Shown piece by piece: positions 18,087-26,787 of a DNA stretch of 56,329 nt; position 1 is the stretch's first letter; each line of letters begins with the position of its first letter. A program made the position numbers and the translations under genes. The stretch covers positions 1 through 56,329 of the forward strand of contig CAJXKO010000009.1 of the NCBI GenBank assembly GCA_913055845.1, in the 5' to 3' direction. Origin of the DNA: an uncultured Bacteroidota bacterium (GTDB lineage Bacteria > Bacteroidota > Rhodothermia > Rhodothermales > Salinibacteraceae). The notes under the pieces are model-generated. The model searched no databases. It worked only from the letters and a program-made list of their open reading frames with translations, and had not been told where the DNA came from.

Positions 18087-19604
18087 GTGGATTCTCAACG
18101 CGTCAGCGGTGTCCTTCTCCATATCAGTTCCCTGCCCAGTGCCTACGGCATTGGGGACCTGGGGGCGGCGGCCTTCCGGTTTGCCGACTTTTTGACCCGA
18201 AACAACCAGCGCCTCTGGCAGATGCTGCCGGTAGGCCCCGTAGGACCGGGCGCCTCCCCCTACTCCAGCCCCTCCACCTTCGCCGGCAATCCGCTACTGA
18301 TTGCCCCGGCCCCCCTCGTGGAAAGTGGGCTGTTGGAGGAGGAAGAACTGGCCCCCCTCACCGATCTGCCCGACGACCACGTCGACTATGAGCGGCTTGT
18401 GCCCCGCAAGCGAACGGTGCTGCGCACGGCGTTCCGGCGATTTCAGGAGGACGCGTCGACCATCGACGCCACGCGGTTCAAGAAATTTCGGGAGACGCAG
18501 TCCGCGTGGCTCGACGAGTATGCGCTGTACGCGGCCCTGAAGGAGGCCCACGACGGGGCCCCGTGGACCGACTGGACGCCGGCCCTTGCCCACTGCGAGC
18601 CGGACGCCCTGCAACGGGCCCGTGAAGAGCACGCCGAGTCGATCCGGAAGCACATCTTCTGGCAGTACCTCTTCCACCGGCAGTGGACGGCCCTGCAGGC
18701 CTACTGCCGCGCCCGCGACATCCGCCTCTTCGGCGACCTGCCCATCTACGTGGCCCACGACAGTGCCGACGTATGGGCCCACCAGGAGCTCTTCCACCTC
18801 GACGACACCGGCGAGCCGAGTGTGGTGGCCGGCGTGCCGCCCGACTACTTTAGCCCCGAGGGGCAGCGGTGGGGCAACCCGATCTACCGGTGGGACCGCA
18901 TGAAAGAACACGGCTACGCGTGGTGGACCGAGCGGCTGCGCCGGGCGTTCGAGCAGTTCGACCTCGTCCGCCTCGATCACTTTCGGGGCTTCGACGAGTA
19001 CTGGCAGATTCCGGCCGACCAGTCCACCGCCATCAAGGGGGAATGGCGGGACGGACCGGGGGCCCACTTCCTCCGCGCAATGGAAGACGAGTTCGGCACG
19101 CTTCCCGTTGTGGCGGAGGACCTCGGCATTATCACCGACTCGGTCAAGGACCTGCGGGACCAGTTTGCCCTTCCAGGCATGGCCGTCCTGCAATTTGCCT
19201 TCGGCGGCAGCCCCGAGAACAACTTCCTGCCGCACAACTACCGCCGCAACCTGGTCGTCTACACCGGAACCCACGACAACAACACCACCGTGGGCTGGTG
19301 GCGCAACGACCTCTCCGACGAAGGACGGGCGTTCGCCCGCTCCTACCTCAACCTTCCCGAACCGGTTGCGGACGAGGAAGTGCACCGGCATGCCATCCGG
19401 GCCATCATGGCGTCCGTCGCCGACCGGGTCGTGATCCCCCTTCAGGACATCATGGGGCTGGGTAGCGAAGGCCGCATGAACACGCCCGGGACGCTTGAGG
19501 AGAACTGGACGTGGCGCTTCACCCCTGATCAGATTGCGGAGGAGGACGCGGAGGTCCTGAAGGAGTTTACGCACCTGTATGGCCGAGCCTCAAGCTACGA
19601 CTAA
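18087..19604 (+). CDS. malQ: 4-alpha-glucanotransferase (amylomaltase)
   Basis: A GH77 enzyme of about 505 residues that transfers alpha-1,4-glucan segments between chains. It begins RVSGVLLHISSLPSAYGIGD and has PVGPVGPGASPYSSPSTFAGNP, DLPIYVAHDSADVWAH, VRLDHFRGF with the nucleophile Asp near residue 297, VVAEDLG with the acid/base Glu and YTGTHDNNTTVGWW with the third carboxylate. The start is uncertain: GTG 18087 sits just before the conserved part, and another GTG at 18039 would add 16 Pro-rich residues. It is followed by treZ after about 70 bases. With TreZ and TreY it would form a route that makes and rearranges malto-oligosaccharides for trehalose. Confidence 0.95.
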   Translation: MDSQRVSGVLLHISSLPSAYGIGDLGAAAFRFADFLTRNNQRLWQMLPVGPVGPGASPYSSPSTFAGNPLLIAPAPLVESGLLEEEELAPLTDLPDDHVDYERLVPRKRTVLRTAFRRFQEDASTIDATRFKKFRETQSAWLDEYALYAALKEAHDGAPWTDWTPALAHCEPDALQRAREEHAESIRKHIFWQYLFHRQWTALQAYCRARDIRLFGDLPIYVAHDSADVWAHQELFHLDDTGEPSVVAGVPPDYFSPEGQRWGNPIYRWDRMKEHGYAWWTERLRRAFEQFDLVRLDHFRGFDEYWQIPADQSTAIKGEWRDGPGAHFLRAMEDEFGTLPVVAEDLGIITDSVKDLRDQFALPGMAVLQFAFGGSPENNFLPHNYRRNLVVYTGTHDNNTTVGWWRNDLSDEGRAFARSYLNLPEPVADEEVHRHAIRAIMASVADRVVIPLQDIMGLGSEGRMNTPGTLEENWTWRFTPDQIAEEDAEVLKEFTHLYGRASSYD

Positions 19605-19676
19605 CCTTCCCGACCGCCGACGCACGCCCCCTGTGGGGACGCCCAACAGCGGCGGGCCCAACACTCTCGCACCACC

Positions 19677-21449
19677 ATGACCGATACGTTTCCCCTCCAC
19701 GGCGCCCATCCCCACGACGACGCCGTCACGTTCCGGGTCTGGGCCCCGGCGGCGGACACCGTTACCCTAGACCTTGAGGACGGACCGTCCCTCCCCCTGT
19801 CGGAGGCCGAGGACGGTCTGTTTGAGCACACCACCGACGCGGCGGGCTCCGGCACACGCTACCAGTTTCGGCTGGACGAGGACGGTCCCTTCCCCGACCC
19901 GGCCTCGCGCTTCCAGCCCGAGGGCGTACACGGCCCGTCCGAAGTCATCGACCCCGACGCGTACGAGTGGAGCGACGCGGACTGGAGCGGCGTGGCCCGC
20001 GAGGACCTCGTCATCTACGAGCTGCACGTGGGCGCCTTCACCGACGCGGGGAGCTACGAGGCGGTGCGGGAGCAGCTTGCGTACCTGAACGACCTGGGCG
20101 TGACGGCGATCGAGCTGATGCCGGTGCATGACTTTCCGGGCGATCGCAACTGGGGCTACGACCCGGCGGCCTGGTTTGCCCCCGCCCGCGCCTACGGGCG
20201 GCCCGAGGATCTGCGCCGCCTCGTGGACGCGGCACATCAGACCGGACTGGCCGTGATCCTGGACGTCATCTACAACCACCTGGGGCCGGACGGCGCCTAC
20301 GCCAACGCCTTCGGCCCCTTCCTCACCGACAAGTACGAAACGCCCTGGGGCCCGGCCATCAACCTCGACGACGAGGGGGCGGCGGGCGTCCGGCGCTTCT
20401 TCGTCGACAACGCGCTGCACTGGCTGCGCGAGTACCACGTCGACGGCCTCCGGCTCGACGCCACCCACGCCCTGCACGACGAAAGCGAAACGCACTTCCT
20501 GGCCGAGCTGTCGGCGGCGGTGGACGAACACGTCGATGGCTCGGCGCGCCACCTCATCGCCGAGGACCACCGCAACCTGAACCGCCTCGTGCAGCCGCGC
20601 GACGAGGGGGGGTACGGGCTCGCCGCCGTCTGGAGCGACGACCTGCACCACCAGCTGCGCGTCCTCACGGCGGGCGACGCGGAAGGCTATTACCGCGACT
20701 ATCAGGGCACCACGGCCGCCGACATCGCCACGACGATCCGCGACGGCTGGTTCTTCCGCGGGGAGCACTCCGAACACCTCGATGAGACGCGGGGCACCGA
20801 TCCCGATCCAGTCGGCCCCACGCAGTGCGTCGTGTTCATTCAGAACCACGACCAGGTGGGCAACCGGCCCACCGGCAACCGCCTCACCGACGACGTGTCG
20901 CCCGCGACGTACCGGGCGCTCTCGGTGCTGATCTGCGTGGTGCCGGAGGTGCCGCTGCTGTTTATGGGTCAGGAGTGGGCGGCCTCCACCCCATTCCAGT
21001 TCTTCACCGATCACAACGAGGAGCTCGGCCCCAGTGTGACCGAGGGACGGAAGGAGGAGTTCGAGGACTTCTCCGGTTTCGAGGGCGCGGTGCCCGACCC
21101 GCAGGCCCCGGGCACCTTCGAACGCAGCGTGCTGGACTGGGACGAGCCCCGCCGCCCCCCGCACGACGGCGTGTTGGCCCTCTACCACGATCTCCTGGCC
21201 CTCCGCCCGCGGCTCGGCGACGAGGTGCGCGTAGAGGCCCCGAGCGACACGACGCTTCTGTTGGAGCGCCCGCCGGTCCACATTGCCGTGAACCTGAAGG
21301 AGACCGCCGATCTGGACCTGCCGCCGGACGCCCCGGTGCTGCTGCACACGGAGCAGGGCGGCTACACCCCGGCTCCGCGTCCGCCCGCGTTTACGGAAGA
21401 CGCAGTTTCTTTTTCGCGGCCCGGAGCGGCGGTTTTGCGGAGAGAATGA
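19677..21449 (+). CDS. treZ: Malto-oligosyltrehalose trehalohydrolase
   Basis: A 590-residue GH13 protein that releases trehalose from malto-oligosyltrehalose. It has an N-terminal beta-sandwich (VTFRVWAPAADTVTLDL), then a catalytic barrel with YELHVGAFT, WGYDPAAWFAP, VILDVIYNHLGPDG, DGLRLDATHAL (nucleophile Asp261), LIAEDHRN (acid/base Glu296), VFIQNHDQVGNR (Asp392) and LLFMGQEWAA. The NHDQVGNR and DATHAL forms are characteristic of TreZ rather than glycogen-branching enzymes. It lies between malQ and treY, its partner enzyme, with a small XRE gene intervening. Trehalose is a common compatible solute in halophiles. Confidence 0.96.
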   Translation: MTDTFPLHGAHPHDDAVTFRVWAPAADTVTLDLEDGPSLPLSEAEDGLFEHTTDAAGSGTRYQFRLDEDGPFPDPASRFQPEGVHGPSEVIDPDAYEWSDADWSGVAREDLVIYELHVGAFTDAGSYEAVREQLAYLNDLGVTAIELMPVHDFPGDRNWGYDPAAWFAPARAYGRPEDLRRLVDAAHQTGLAVILDVIYNHLGPDGAYANAFGPFLTDKYETPWGPAINLDDEGAAGVRRFFVDNALHWLREYHVDGLRLDATHALHDESETHFLAELSAAVDEHVDGSARHLIAEDHRNLNRLVQPRDEGGYGLAAVWSDDLHHQLRVLTAGDAEGYYRDYQGTTAADIATTIRDGWFFRGEHSEHLDETRGTDPDPVGPTQCVVFIQNHDQVGNRPTGNRLTDDVSPATYRALSVLICVVPEVPLLFMGQEWAASTPFQFFTDHNEELGPSVTEGRKEEFEDFSGFEGAVPDPQAPGTFERSVLDWDEPRRPPHDGVLALYHDLLALRPRLGDEVRVEAPSDTTLLLERPPVHIAVNLKETADLDLPPDAPVLLHTEQGGYTPAPRPPAFTEDAVSFSRPGAAVLRRE

Positions 21450-21506
21450 TTACGGCCCCCACTCGTACCAGAATTGCTGAAGTCTCTCCCTTTCCCGACT
21501 GAGGCC

Positions 21507-21800
21507 ATGAACACCGACATCACCGAATTATCCGGTAACGTCTTCAGGGATCTTGGCTTCGACGGTGGCGAAGCCGAATCGCTTCGCGTGCGGGCTCGTC
21601 TGATGGCCCCTCTGGAACGTTCCATCCAGGAGCGCGGCATCACGCAGACGGAGGCAGCCGAGGAGTTGGGCGCGGCGCAGGCCCGCATCAGCGAACTGAT
21701 GAACGGTAAGATTCAAGCCTTTAGCATCGACGCGCTGATTAACATGTTGGACCGGGCCGGGCTGGAAGTTGACGTGGACGTGCGGCCGAAGAGTACCTGA
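21507..21800 (+). CDS. XRE-family helix-turn-helix protein
   Basis: A 97-residue protein with an HTH domain in RSIQERGITQTEAAEELGAA and QARISELMNGKIQAFSIDAL, followed by LINMLDRAGLEVDVDVRP. This layout, with a short N-terminal extension (ITELSGNVFRDLGF), is that of XRE proteins often found as antitoxins beside RelE/HigB-like toxins, but no toxin is adjacent. It sits between treZ (58 bases upstream) and treY (127 bases downstream) on the same strand, so it may be a local regulator of the trehalose genes or an orphan antitoxin. ATG 21507 was taken because the conserved N terminus MNTDITELSGNVF starts there. Confidence 0.85.
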   Translation: MNTDITELSGNVFRDLGFDGGEAESLRVRARLMAPLERSIQERGITQTEAAEELGAAQARISELMNGKIQAFSIDALINMLDRAGLEVDVDVRPKST

Positions 21801-21927
21801 GCTGCAGGAGAAGTTGCACACCGAGCAGAGCATATATCCCTCGATCATTCCGAGTTGATCTCCAGAGTCTGCTTCTCCTCCATCCCTCCACACGTCCACA
21901 CCTCCATCCGTCCCCCCGTAGCCAGCC

Positions 21928-24603
21928 ATGACCGCCACCTACCGCCTCCAACTCACCCCCGACTTCGGCTTTGCCGAGGTGGAGGCCCTCCTCCCCTACC
22001 TGAAGGCGCTCGGCGTGAGCCACCTCTACCTCTCCCCCATCACCGAGGCGCGCCCCGGCAGCACGCACGGCTACGACGTGATCGACCACAACCAGGTGCG
22101 GGAGGCATTCGGGGGCCGCGAAGACTTCGAGTCGCTGCGCGAGGCGGCGGTGGACGCGGGGCTCGGACTCGTGCTCGACTTCGTGCCCAACCACGCGGGC
22201 GTCGGCCCCGCCAACGAGGAGTGGCAGGACGTCCTCGCCTACGGCCGCCACTCGGCCTACGCGCACCACTTCGACATCGACTGGGCGCCCCTCAAACCGG
22301 AGCTCCAGGGCAAAATCCTGCTCCCCTTCCTCGGCGACACCTACGGCACGGTGCTCGACGACGGCACCATCGGGCTGTCGTACGACGAGGGGTATTTCTA
22401 CGCCACCTACTACGAACACCGCTTCGCCCTCAGCCCGCGCACCTATCCCCCGATCCTCGACGCCCTGTTGCCCCAGTTCGAGCGCACCGACGCGTACTTC
22501 GACCTCCAGGACGTGCGCAACGCACTGGCGGAGCTCGACCCGGACGCCCGCGAGCGGGCCGAGGCCCTGTGCCGCCGACTCGATGCGGTGGAGGTGTCCT
22601 TCGACGCGGACACACTAGACGAGGCGCTCGACCGGGACGCTCTCCACGCGCTGCTGGAGGATCAACACTGGCGTCTGGCGTACTGGAAGACGGCGGGGCG
22701 CGAGATTAACTACCGCCGCTTCTTCACGATCAACGACCTCGTGGGCCTCCGGATGGAGGACGAGGAGGTGTTCTACAGTACCCACCGTCTGCTGGGCGAC
22801 CTGCTGGCGGAGGAGGGGATCGACGGCGTGCGCATCGACCACATCGACGGCCTCTTCGACCCGCACGAGTATCTCGACCGTCTCCACGACCTGGGCGCCG
22901 ATCGGATCTGGGTGGAGAAAATCCTCGCGCCCCGCGAGACGCTGCCGGAGGGGTGGCCCGTCGACGGCACGACCGGCTACGACTTCCTGAACGACGCAAT
23001 GGGGGCGCTGCTGCACGACGGCAACGAGGAGGCCCTCCGCCGCACCTACCGCCGCGCCGTCCCCGACGCCCAGAGCTACGAGACGACCGTCTACCGCAGC
23101 AAGCTGCTCGTGATCGAGCAGACCCTCTCCAGCGAGCTGGCGCGGCTGGCGTACGAGCTCGACCGCCTCTCAGAGGCGGACTACCACACGCGCGACGTGA
23201 CGCTCGCCGCCCTGCGGGAGGCGCTCCGCGAGGTGGTGGCCGCCATTGACCGCTACCGCACCTTCCTCCCCCACGACCCCGAAACGGCGCGCGAGGTCAT
23301 TGAGGAAGCGATTCACCGGGCCCTCCAGCGCAATCCCGCCACCGAGCCCACCGTCTACCAGTTCGTCGAGCGGGCCATCCTGGGCGAGCTGCGCGAGGAC
23401 CTGCACGACGCGCAGCGCGACTGGACGGGACGGCTCCAGCAGTACACTGGGCCTGTGGCGGCGAAGGGGGTCGAGGACACGGCGCTGTACCGCTACGTCC
23501 CCCTCACCGCCCTCAACGAGGTGGGCGGCGAGCCCGATTCGTTCGGGGTCCACGACCACGCCTTCCACGCCCGAAATCGATTCCGGGCGCGGGAGTACCC
23601 GGAGGCGCTCCTCACCACCGCCACGCACGACCACAAGCGCGGTGCGGACACCCGGATGCGCCTGCTCGCCCTCGCCGAAGTGCCGGATCGGTGGGCCGAG
23701 GTCGTGGAGACCCTCTCGGAGCTCGGAGACCAGTACCGCGGCCCGCACGGCCCCTCAGACAAGGACACCTACCTCTTCTACCAGACCCTGGCGGCGCTCT
23801 GGTGCGACGCCCACGGTACGCCCCGCGACGCCGACGCCCACGAAGACCTGGCCGACCGCCTCGCGGCCTACATGGAAAAAGCCGCCCGCGAGGCCAAGCA
23901 GCAGACGAGTTGGATCAGCCCGACCACCGACTACGAGGACGCCCTGGAAGCCTTCGTCCGCGGTGTCACGACCGACTCGGAGACGCCTGAAATCATCGAC
24001 GAGTTCGCTGTTCAGCTCGCCGAGGCAGGCTTTGCCAACCGGCTGAGCCAGCTGGCGATGAAGGGCACGGCCCCCGGCGTGCCGGACGTCTACCGCGGCA
24101 CCGAGGGGGCCGACCTCTCGCTCGTGGACCCCGACAACCGCCGCCCCGTCGACTGGGACGCCCGCCGGACGGCCCTCGACGACCTTACCCCCCTGCTCGA
24201 CGCCCCGAACCCCGAGGCGGTACGATCCCTCTTCGACAGCCCCGACCCGCGCGCCTACCTTTATCTCACCGCGCGGCTGCTGCGGTGGCGCCGCAACAAC
24301 CCGACACTCGCCGCGGCGGAGGGCTACGTGGACCTTGCACCGGAGGGCGAGGGTGCGGACGACTGGCTCGCGTTTGGGCGCTTTACGGGTGCCGAGGACG
24401 ATCCGGACGCGGCCCTTCTCACGGTCGTGGCCCGCCATCCTCTCACGCGCGATCCCGACGCCCCAGCGACGCTTCCGCTGCCCGACGCGCTCGCGGGGCG
24501 AACGTGGACGGACGTGTTGACAGGAACCTTCGTCGAGGCCGATGCGGCCCTTGACGTGCAGGCGCTGCCGATGGAGCAGGGGACCGTTCTGGCGGTTGAA
24601 TAG
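21928..24603 (+). CDS. treY: Malto-oligosyltrehalose synthase
   Basis: An 891-residue GH13 protein of the length expected for TreY, which turns the reducing end of malto-oligosaccharides into a trehalosyl unit that TreZ then releases. It starts ATYRLQLTPDFGFAEVEALL and shows YLKALGVSHLYLSPI, GSTHGYDVIDHNQVRE, LVLDFVPNHAG, DGVRIDHIDGLFDP (nucleophile Asp), IWVEKIL (acid/base Glu), GTTGYDFLN, VAAKGVEDTALYRY and LLTTATHDHKRGADTRMRL (third Asp). The C-terminal part has LAMKGTAPGVPDVYRGTE. All hallmarks are present and the frame is intact. It ends the trehalose block. Confidence 0.97.
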   Translation: MTATYRLQLTPDFGFAEVEALLPYLKALGVSHLYLSPITEARPGSTHGYDVIDHNQVREAFGGREDFESLREAAVDAGLGLVLDFVPNHAGVGPANEEWQDVLAYGRHSAYAHHFDIDWAPLKPELQGKILLPFLGDTYGTVLDDGTIGLSYDEGYFYATYYEHRFALSPRTYPPILDALLPQFERTDAYFDLQDVRNALAELDPDARERAEALCRRLDAVEVSFDADTLDEALDRDALHALLEDQHWRLAYWKTAGREINYRRFFTINDLVGLRMEDEEVFYSTHRLLGDLLAEEGIDGVRIDHIDGLFDPHEYLDRLHDLGADRIWVEKILAPRETLPEGWPVDGTTGYDFLNDAMGALLHDGNEEALRRTYRRAVPDAQSYETTVYRSKLLVIEQTLSSELARLAYELDRLSEADYHTRDVTLAALREALREVVAAIDRYRTFLPHDPETAREVIEEAIHRALQRNPATEPTVYQFVERAILGELREDLHDAQRDWTGRLQQYTGPVAAKGVEDTALYRYVPLTALNEVGGEPDSFGVHDHAFHARNRFRAREYPEALLTTATHDHKRGADTRMRLLALAEVPDRWAEVVETLSELGDQYRGPHGPSDKDTYLFYQTLAALWCDAHGTPRDADAHEDLADRLAAYMEKAAREAKQQTSWISPTTDYEDALEAFVRGVTTDSETPEIIDEFAVQLAEAGFANRLSQLAMKGTAPGVPDVYRGTEGADLSLVDPDNRRPVDWDARRTALDDLTPLLDAPNPEAVRSLFDSPDPRAYLYLTARLLRWRRNNPTLAAAEGYVDLAPEGEGADDWLAFGRFTGAEDDPDAALLTVVARHPLTRDPDAPATLPLPDALAGRTWTDVLTGTFVEADAALDVQALPMEQGTVLAVE

Positions 24604-24752
24604 GCCGATTGCTCGCAACGCGTCGCAGCAGAAGGCCGCGACAGTGCCCTCTCTGTTTCTCCTGCCCTTGCTTCCCCGCGCAAGTCTTATTTCCCGGCGA
24701 TGCTTCACCTTCTGCCGAATCTCCTCCCAGAAACCCCCAACCTCTCCTCCTG

Positions 24753-24768
24753 TTGTACTTTTGTACAA
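24753..24768. promoter_or_regulatory. Inverted repeat TTGTAC-TTTT-GTACAA, possible toxin-antitoxin operator
   Basis: A perfect 6-bp inverted repeat lies 22 bases ahead of the PIN-toxin start, in a stretch much richer in AT than its surroundings; outer TGTTGT and ACAACA words flank it. Position and symmetry fit an autoregulatory operator overlapping the promoter. Confidence 0.45.
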
Positions 24769-24790
24769 GTAAACAACAGCACAGAACACC

Positions 24791-25189
24791 ATGGAGAAGA
24801 CGTTTGTCGACACAGGAATCGTGGTCGCCGTTGTGCTTGGGGAGGCAACGCGGGACCCCATTCTGGAAGAAACGCGCAACACCAGCGTCATCTCCGCGTC
24901 CTCGCTGCCGTACGAGGTGGGAAATGCCCTTACTCGAAATGTACTCCGCGAGGACATTACGGCCTCAACGGCCCGTGAAGCCTATCAGCTCTACGAGAAA
25001 ATGCCAATCCAGTTGGTAGACGTGAATATCGGCGCCGGTCTCGATTATGCCCTGTCGATGAGCGATTATGCGTATGATGGGTACATGCTGGAGGCTGCAC
25101 TCCGGCATCATCAAGCTCGGTTTCTTTCTCTAGATCGAGATTTACAGGAAGCGGCTCGCGAGTACGGACTCACTGTGATCGATATCTAA
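24791..25189 (+). CDS. PIN-domain ribonuclease toxin, VapC-like
   Basis: A 132-residue PIN-domain protein. The four acidic metal-binding residues are all visible: Asp7 in TFVDTGI, Glu42 in LPYEVGNAL, Asp96 in YAYDGYMLEAAL and Asp115 in FLSLDRDL. Such proteins are Mg-dependent RNases that block translation, usually by cutting tRNA or rRNA, and are held inactive by a cognate antitoxin. The likely antitoxin gene starts 7 bases downstream on the same strand, the reverse of the usual VapBC order. Its base composition is lower in GC than the flanking genes, consistent with transfer. The target RNA cannot be read from the sequence. Confidence 0.88.
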   Translation: MEKTFVDTGIVVAVVLGEATRDPILEETRNTSVISASSLPYEVGNALTRNVLREDITASTAREAYQLYEKMPIQLVDVNIGAGLDYALSMSDYAYDGYMLEAALRHHQARFLSLDRDLQEAAREYGLTVIDI

Positions 25190-25196
25190 AACTCCC

Positions 25197-25427
25197 ATGC
25201 GTGTCTTCACCTACTCAGAAGCCCGCCAAAAGCTCAAAGATGTTCTCGACCTTGCCCGCAAGGAAGGGGAGGTCCGTATTCAGCGCCGGAACGGAGAAAC
25301 GTTCTCGCTGACTGCCATGTCGGAGCAGGATGAGAACAAGTCTCCCCTCGACGTGGGCTGCGTCGAGACCTCGATCACCCGAGATCAGATCGTGCGCGCG
25401 GTCCGCGAAGGACACGAGCGGGTGTAG
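25197..25427 (+). CDS. Phd/YefM-like antitoxin
   Basis: A 76-residue protein directly after the PIN toxin. Its first half, FTYSEARQKLKDVLDLARKE and GEVRIQRRNGETFSL, is the Phd/YefM DNA-binding fold (Ser/Ala start helix, then an RRNGE strand segment). The second half, including PLDVGCVETSITRDQIV and VREGHERV, is probably the toxin-binding tail. Expected roles are toxin neutralisation and autorepression at an operator upstream of the toxin gene, possibly the inverted repeat at 24753-24768. The family match is good for the N-terminal half only. Confidence 0.8.
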   Translation: MRVFTYSEARQKLKDVLDLARKEGEVRIQRRNGETFSLTAMSEQDENKSPLDVGCVETSITRDQIVRAVREGHERV

Positions 25428-25490
25428 CAAACGACACGACGGTTCCTCAGCAGTCTCCGTTGTTCCTCTCTTTAATTTCCTACTGCGTCT

Positions 25491-26741
25491 GTGAACGCCT
25501 ACGCCGCCGTCATCCTCGGCGCCCTGCTGGCCGAGTACACGCTGAACCTCGTCTCGGATCTCCTCAATCTCCGCCATCTCCAGCCCGAGTTGCCGGCGGA
25601 ATTCCGCGATACGTTCGACGAGGCGGAATACGAGCGTGCGCAGGCCTACACCCGCACAACGACCCGCTTCGGTCTGCTTTCGTCGACCTTCGGCCTCGCA
25701 GTGTTGCTGGCGTTCTGGTTCGCGGGCGGCTTCGAATGGCTCGACACTGTGGTGCGCGGCTGGGGCTTCGGGCCGATCGTGACGGGGCTATGCTATATTG
25801 GGCTGCTCGTGCTCGGGCGCGGGGCGCTGTCGCTGCCGTTCTCGGCCTACTCCACGTTCGTAATTGAGGAGCGCTTCGGCTTCAACGAGACGACGCCCAA
25901 AACCTTCGTGGTCGACCTTTTGAAGAGCCTCGCCCTCGGCGTGGCCATCGGCGGCCCCCTGCTGGCCGCCATCCTCTGGTTCTTCCAGTCGACCGGGCCG
26001 TACGGGTGGGTGTACGCCTGGGTCGCGGTGACGGCGGTCATGCTGCTGCTCCAGTTCTTCGCCCCCCGCTACCTGATGCCCATCTTCAACGACTTCGAGC
26101 CGCTGGAAGACGGCGACCTCCGCGACAAGATTTTTTCGTATGCGGACGAGGTCGACTTTCCGGTGGACGATGTCTACGTGATGGACGGGTCGCGCCGATC
26201 GAACAAGGCCAATGCCTTCTTTACCGGCTTCGGGACGAACCGGCGCATCGTCCTCTTCGATACGCTCGTGGAGCAGCTCTCAGATGACGAGTTGCTGTCG
26301 GTGGTGGCGCACGAGATGGGCCACTACAAGCTGCACCACATCCCGCAGCGCATCGCCATCAGTGTCATCCAGACGGGCGTGCTGTTTCTGCTCCTGTCGG
26401 TCTTCCTGCAGGTGGAGGGCCTGTTTCAGGCGTTCTACGTGGACCAGCCGGCAGTCTACACGGGGCTTCTCTTCTTCGGCCTGCTCTACTCGCCGGTCGA
26501 CTTGCTGCTATCGATTCCGCTGAACGCCTGGTCGCGCCACCACGAGTTCCAGGCCGACCACTTCGCCCTGCGAACAACGGGACAAGGCGAAACGCTCATC
26601 AGCGGCCTCAAGCGCCTCGCCGAAACGAACCTCTCCAACCTGACGCCCCACCCGCTCACGGTGACCCTCGACTACTCCCACCCGCCCCTCCTCCGGCGCA
26701 TCGACGTCCTCCGCTCGGCAAAAGCGGCCGAGGCGGCGTAG
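25491..26741 (+). CDS. M48-family membrane metallopeptidase, Ste24-like
   Basis: A 416-residue integral membrane protease starting at GTG 25491. It has several N-terminal membrane helices, the FVIEERFGFNETTPKTFVVD loop typical of Ste24/CAAX prenyl protease 1 relatives, then VYVMDGSRRSNKANAFFTGF, the zinc motif HEMGH (274-278) and the third ligand Glu352 in HHEFQAD. The C-terminal HPPLLRRIDVL block is also standard. In bacteria such enzymes probably take part in membrane-protein quality control; no prenylation role is implied. It is convergent with the sensor kinase gene at 26788. Confidence 0.92.
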   Translation: MNAYAAVILGALLAEYTLNLVSDLLNLRHLQPELPAEFRDTFDEAEYERAQAYTRTTTRFGLLSSTFGLAVLLAFWFAGGFEWLDTVVRGWGFGPIVTGLCYIGLLVLGRGALSLPFSAYSTFVIEERFGFNETTPKTFVVDLLKSLALGVAIGGPLLAAILWFFQSTGPYGWVYAWVAVTAVMLLLQFFAPRYLMPIFNDFEPLEDGDLRDKIFSYADEVDFPVDDVYVMDGSRRSNKANAFFTGFGTNRRIVLFDTLVEQLSDDELLSVVAHEMGHYKLHHIPQRIAISVIQTGVLFLLLSVFLQVEGLFQAFYVDQPAVYTGLLFFGLLYSPVDLLLSIPLNAWSRHHEFQADHFALRTTGQGETLISGLKRLAETNLSNLTPHPLTVTLDYSHPPLLRRIDVLRSAKAAEAA

Positions 26742-26787
26742 CCCCTTCCCCACAATGCCCAACCCCATAACACTCAACATGTAACGC

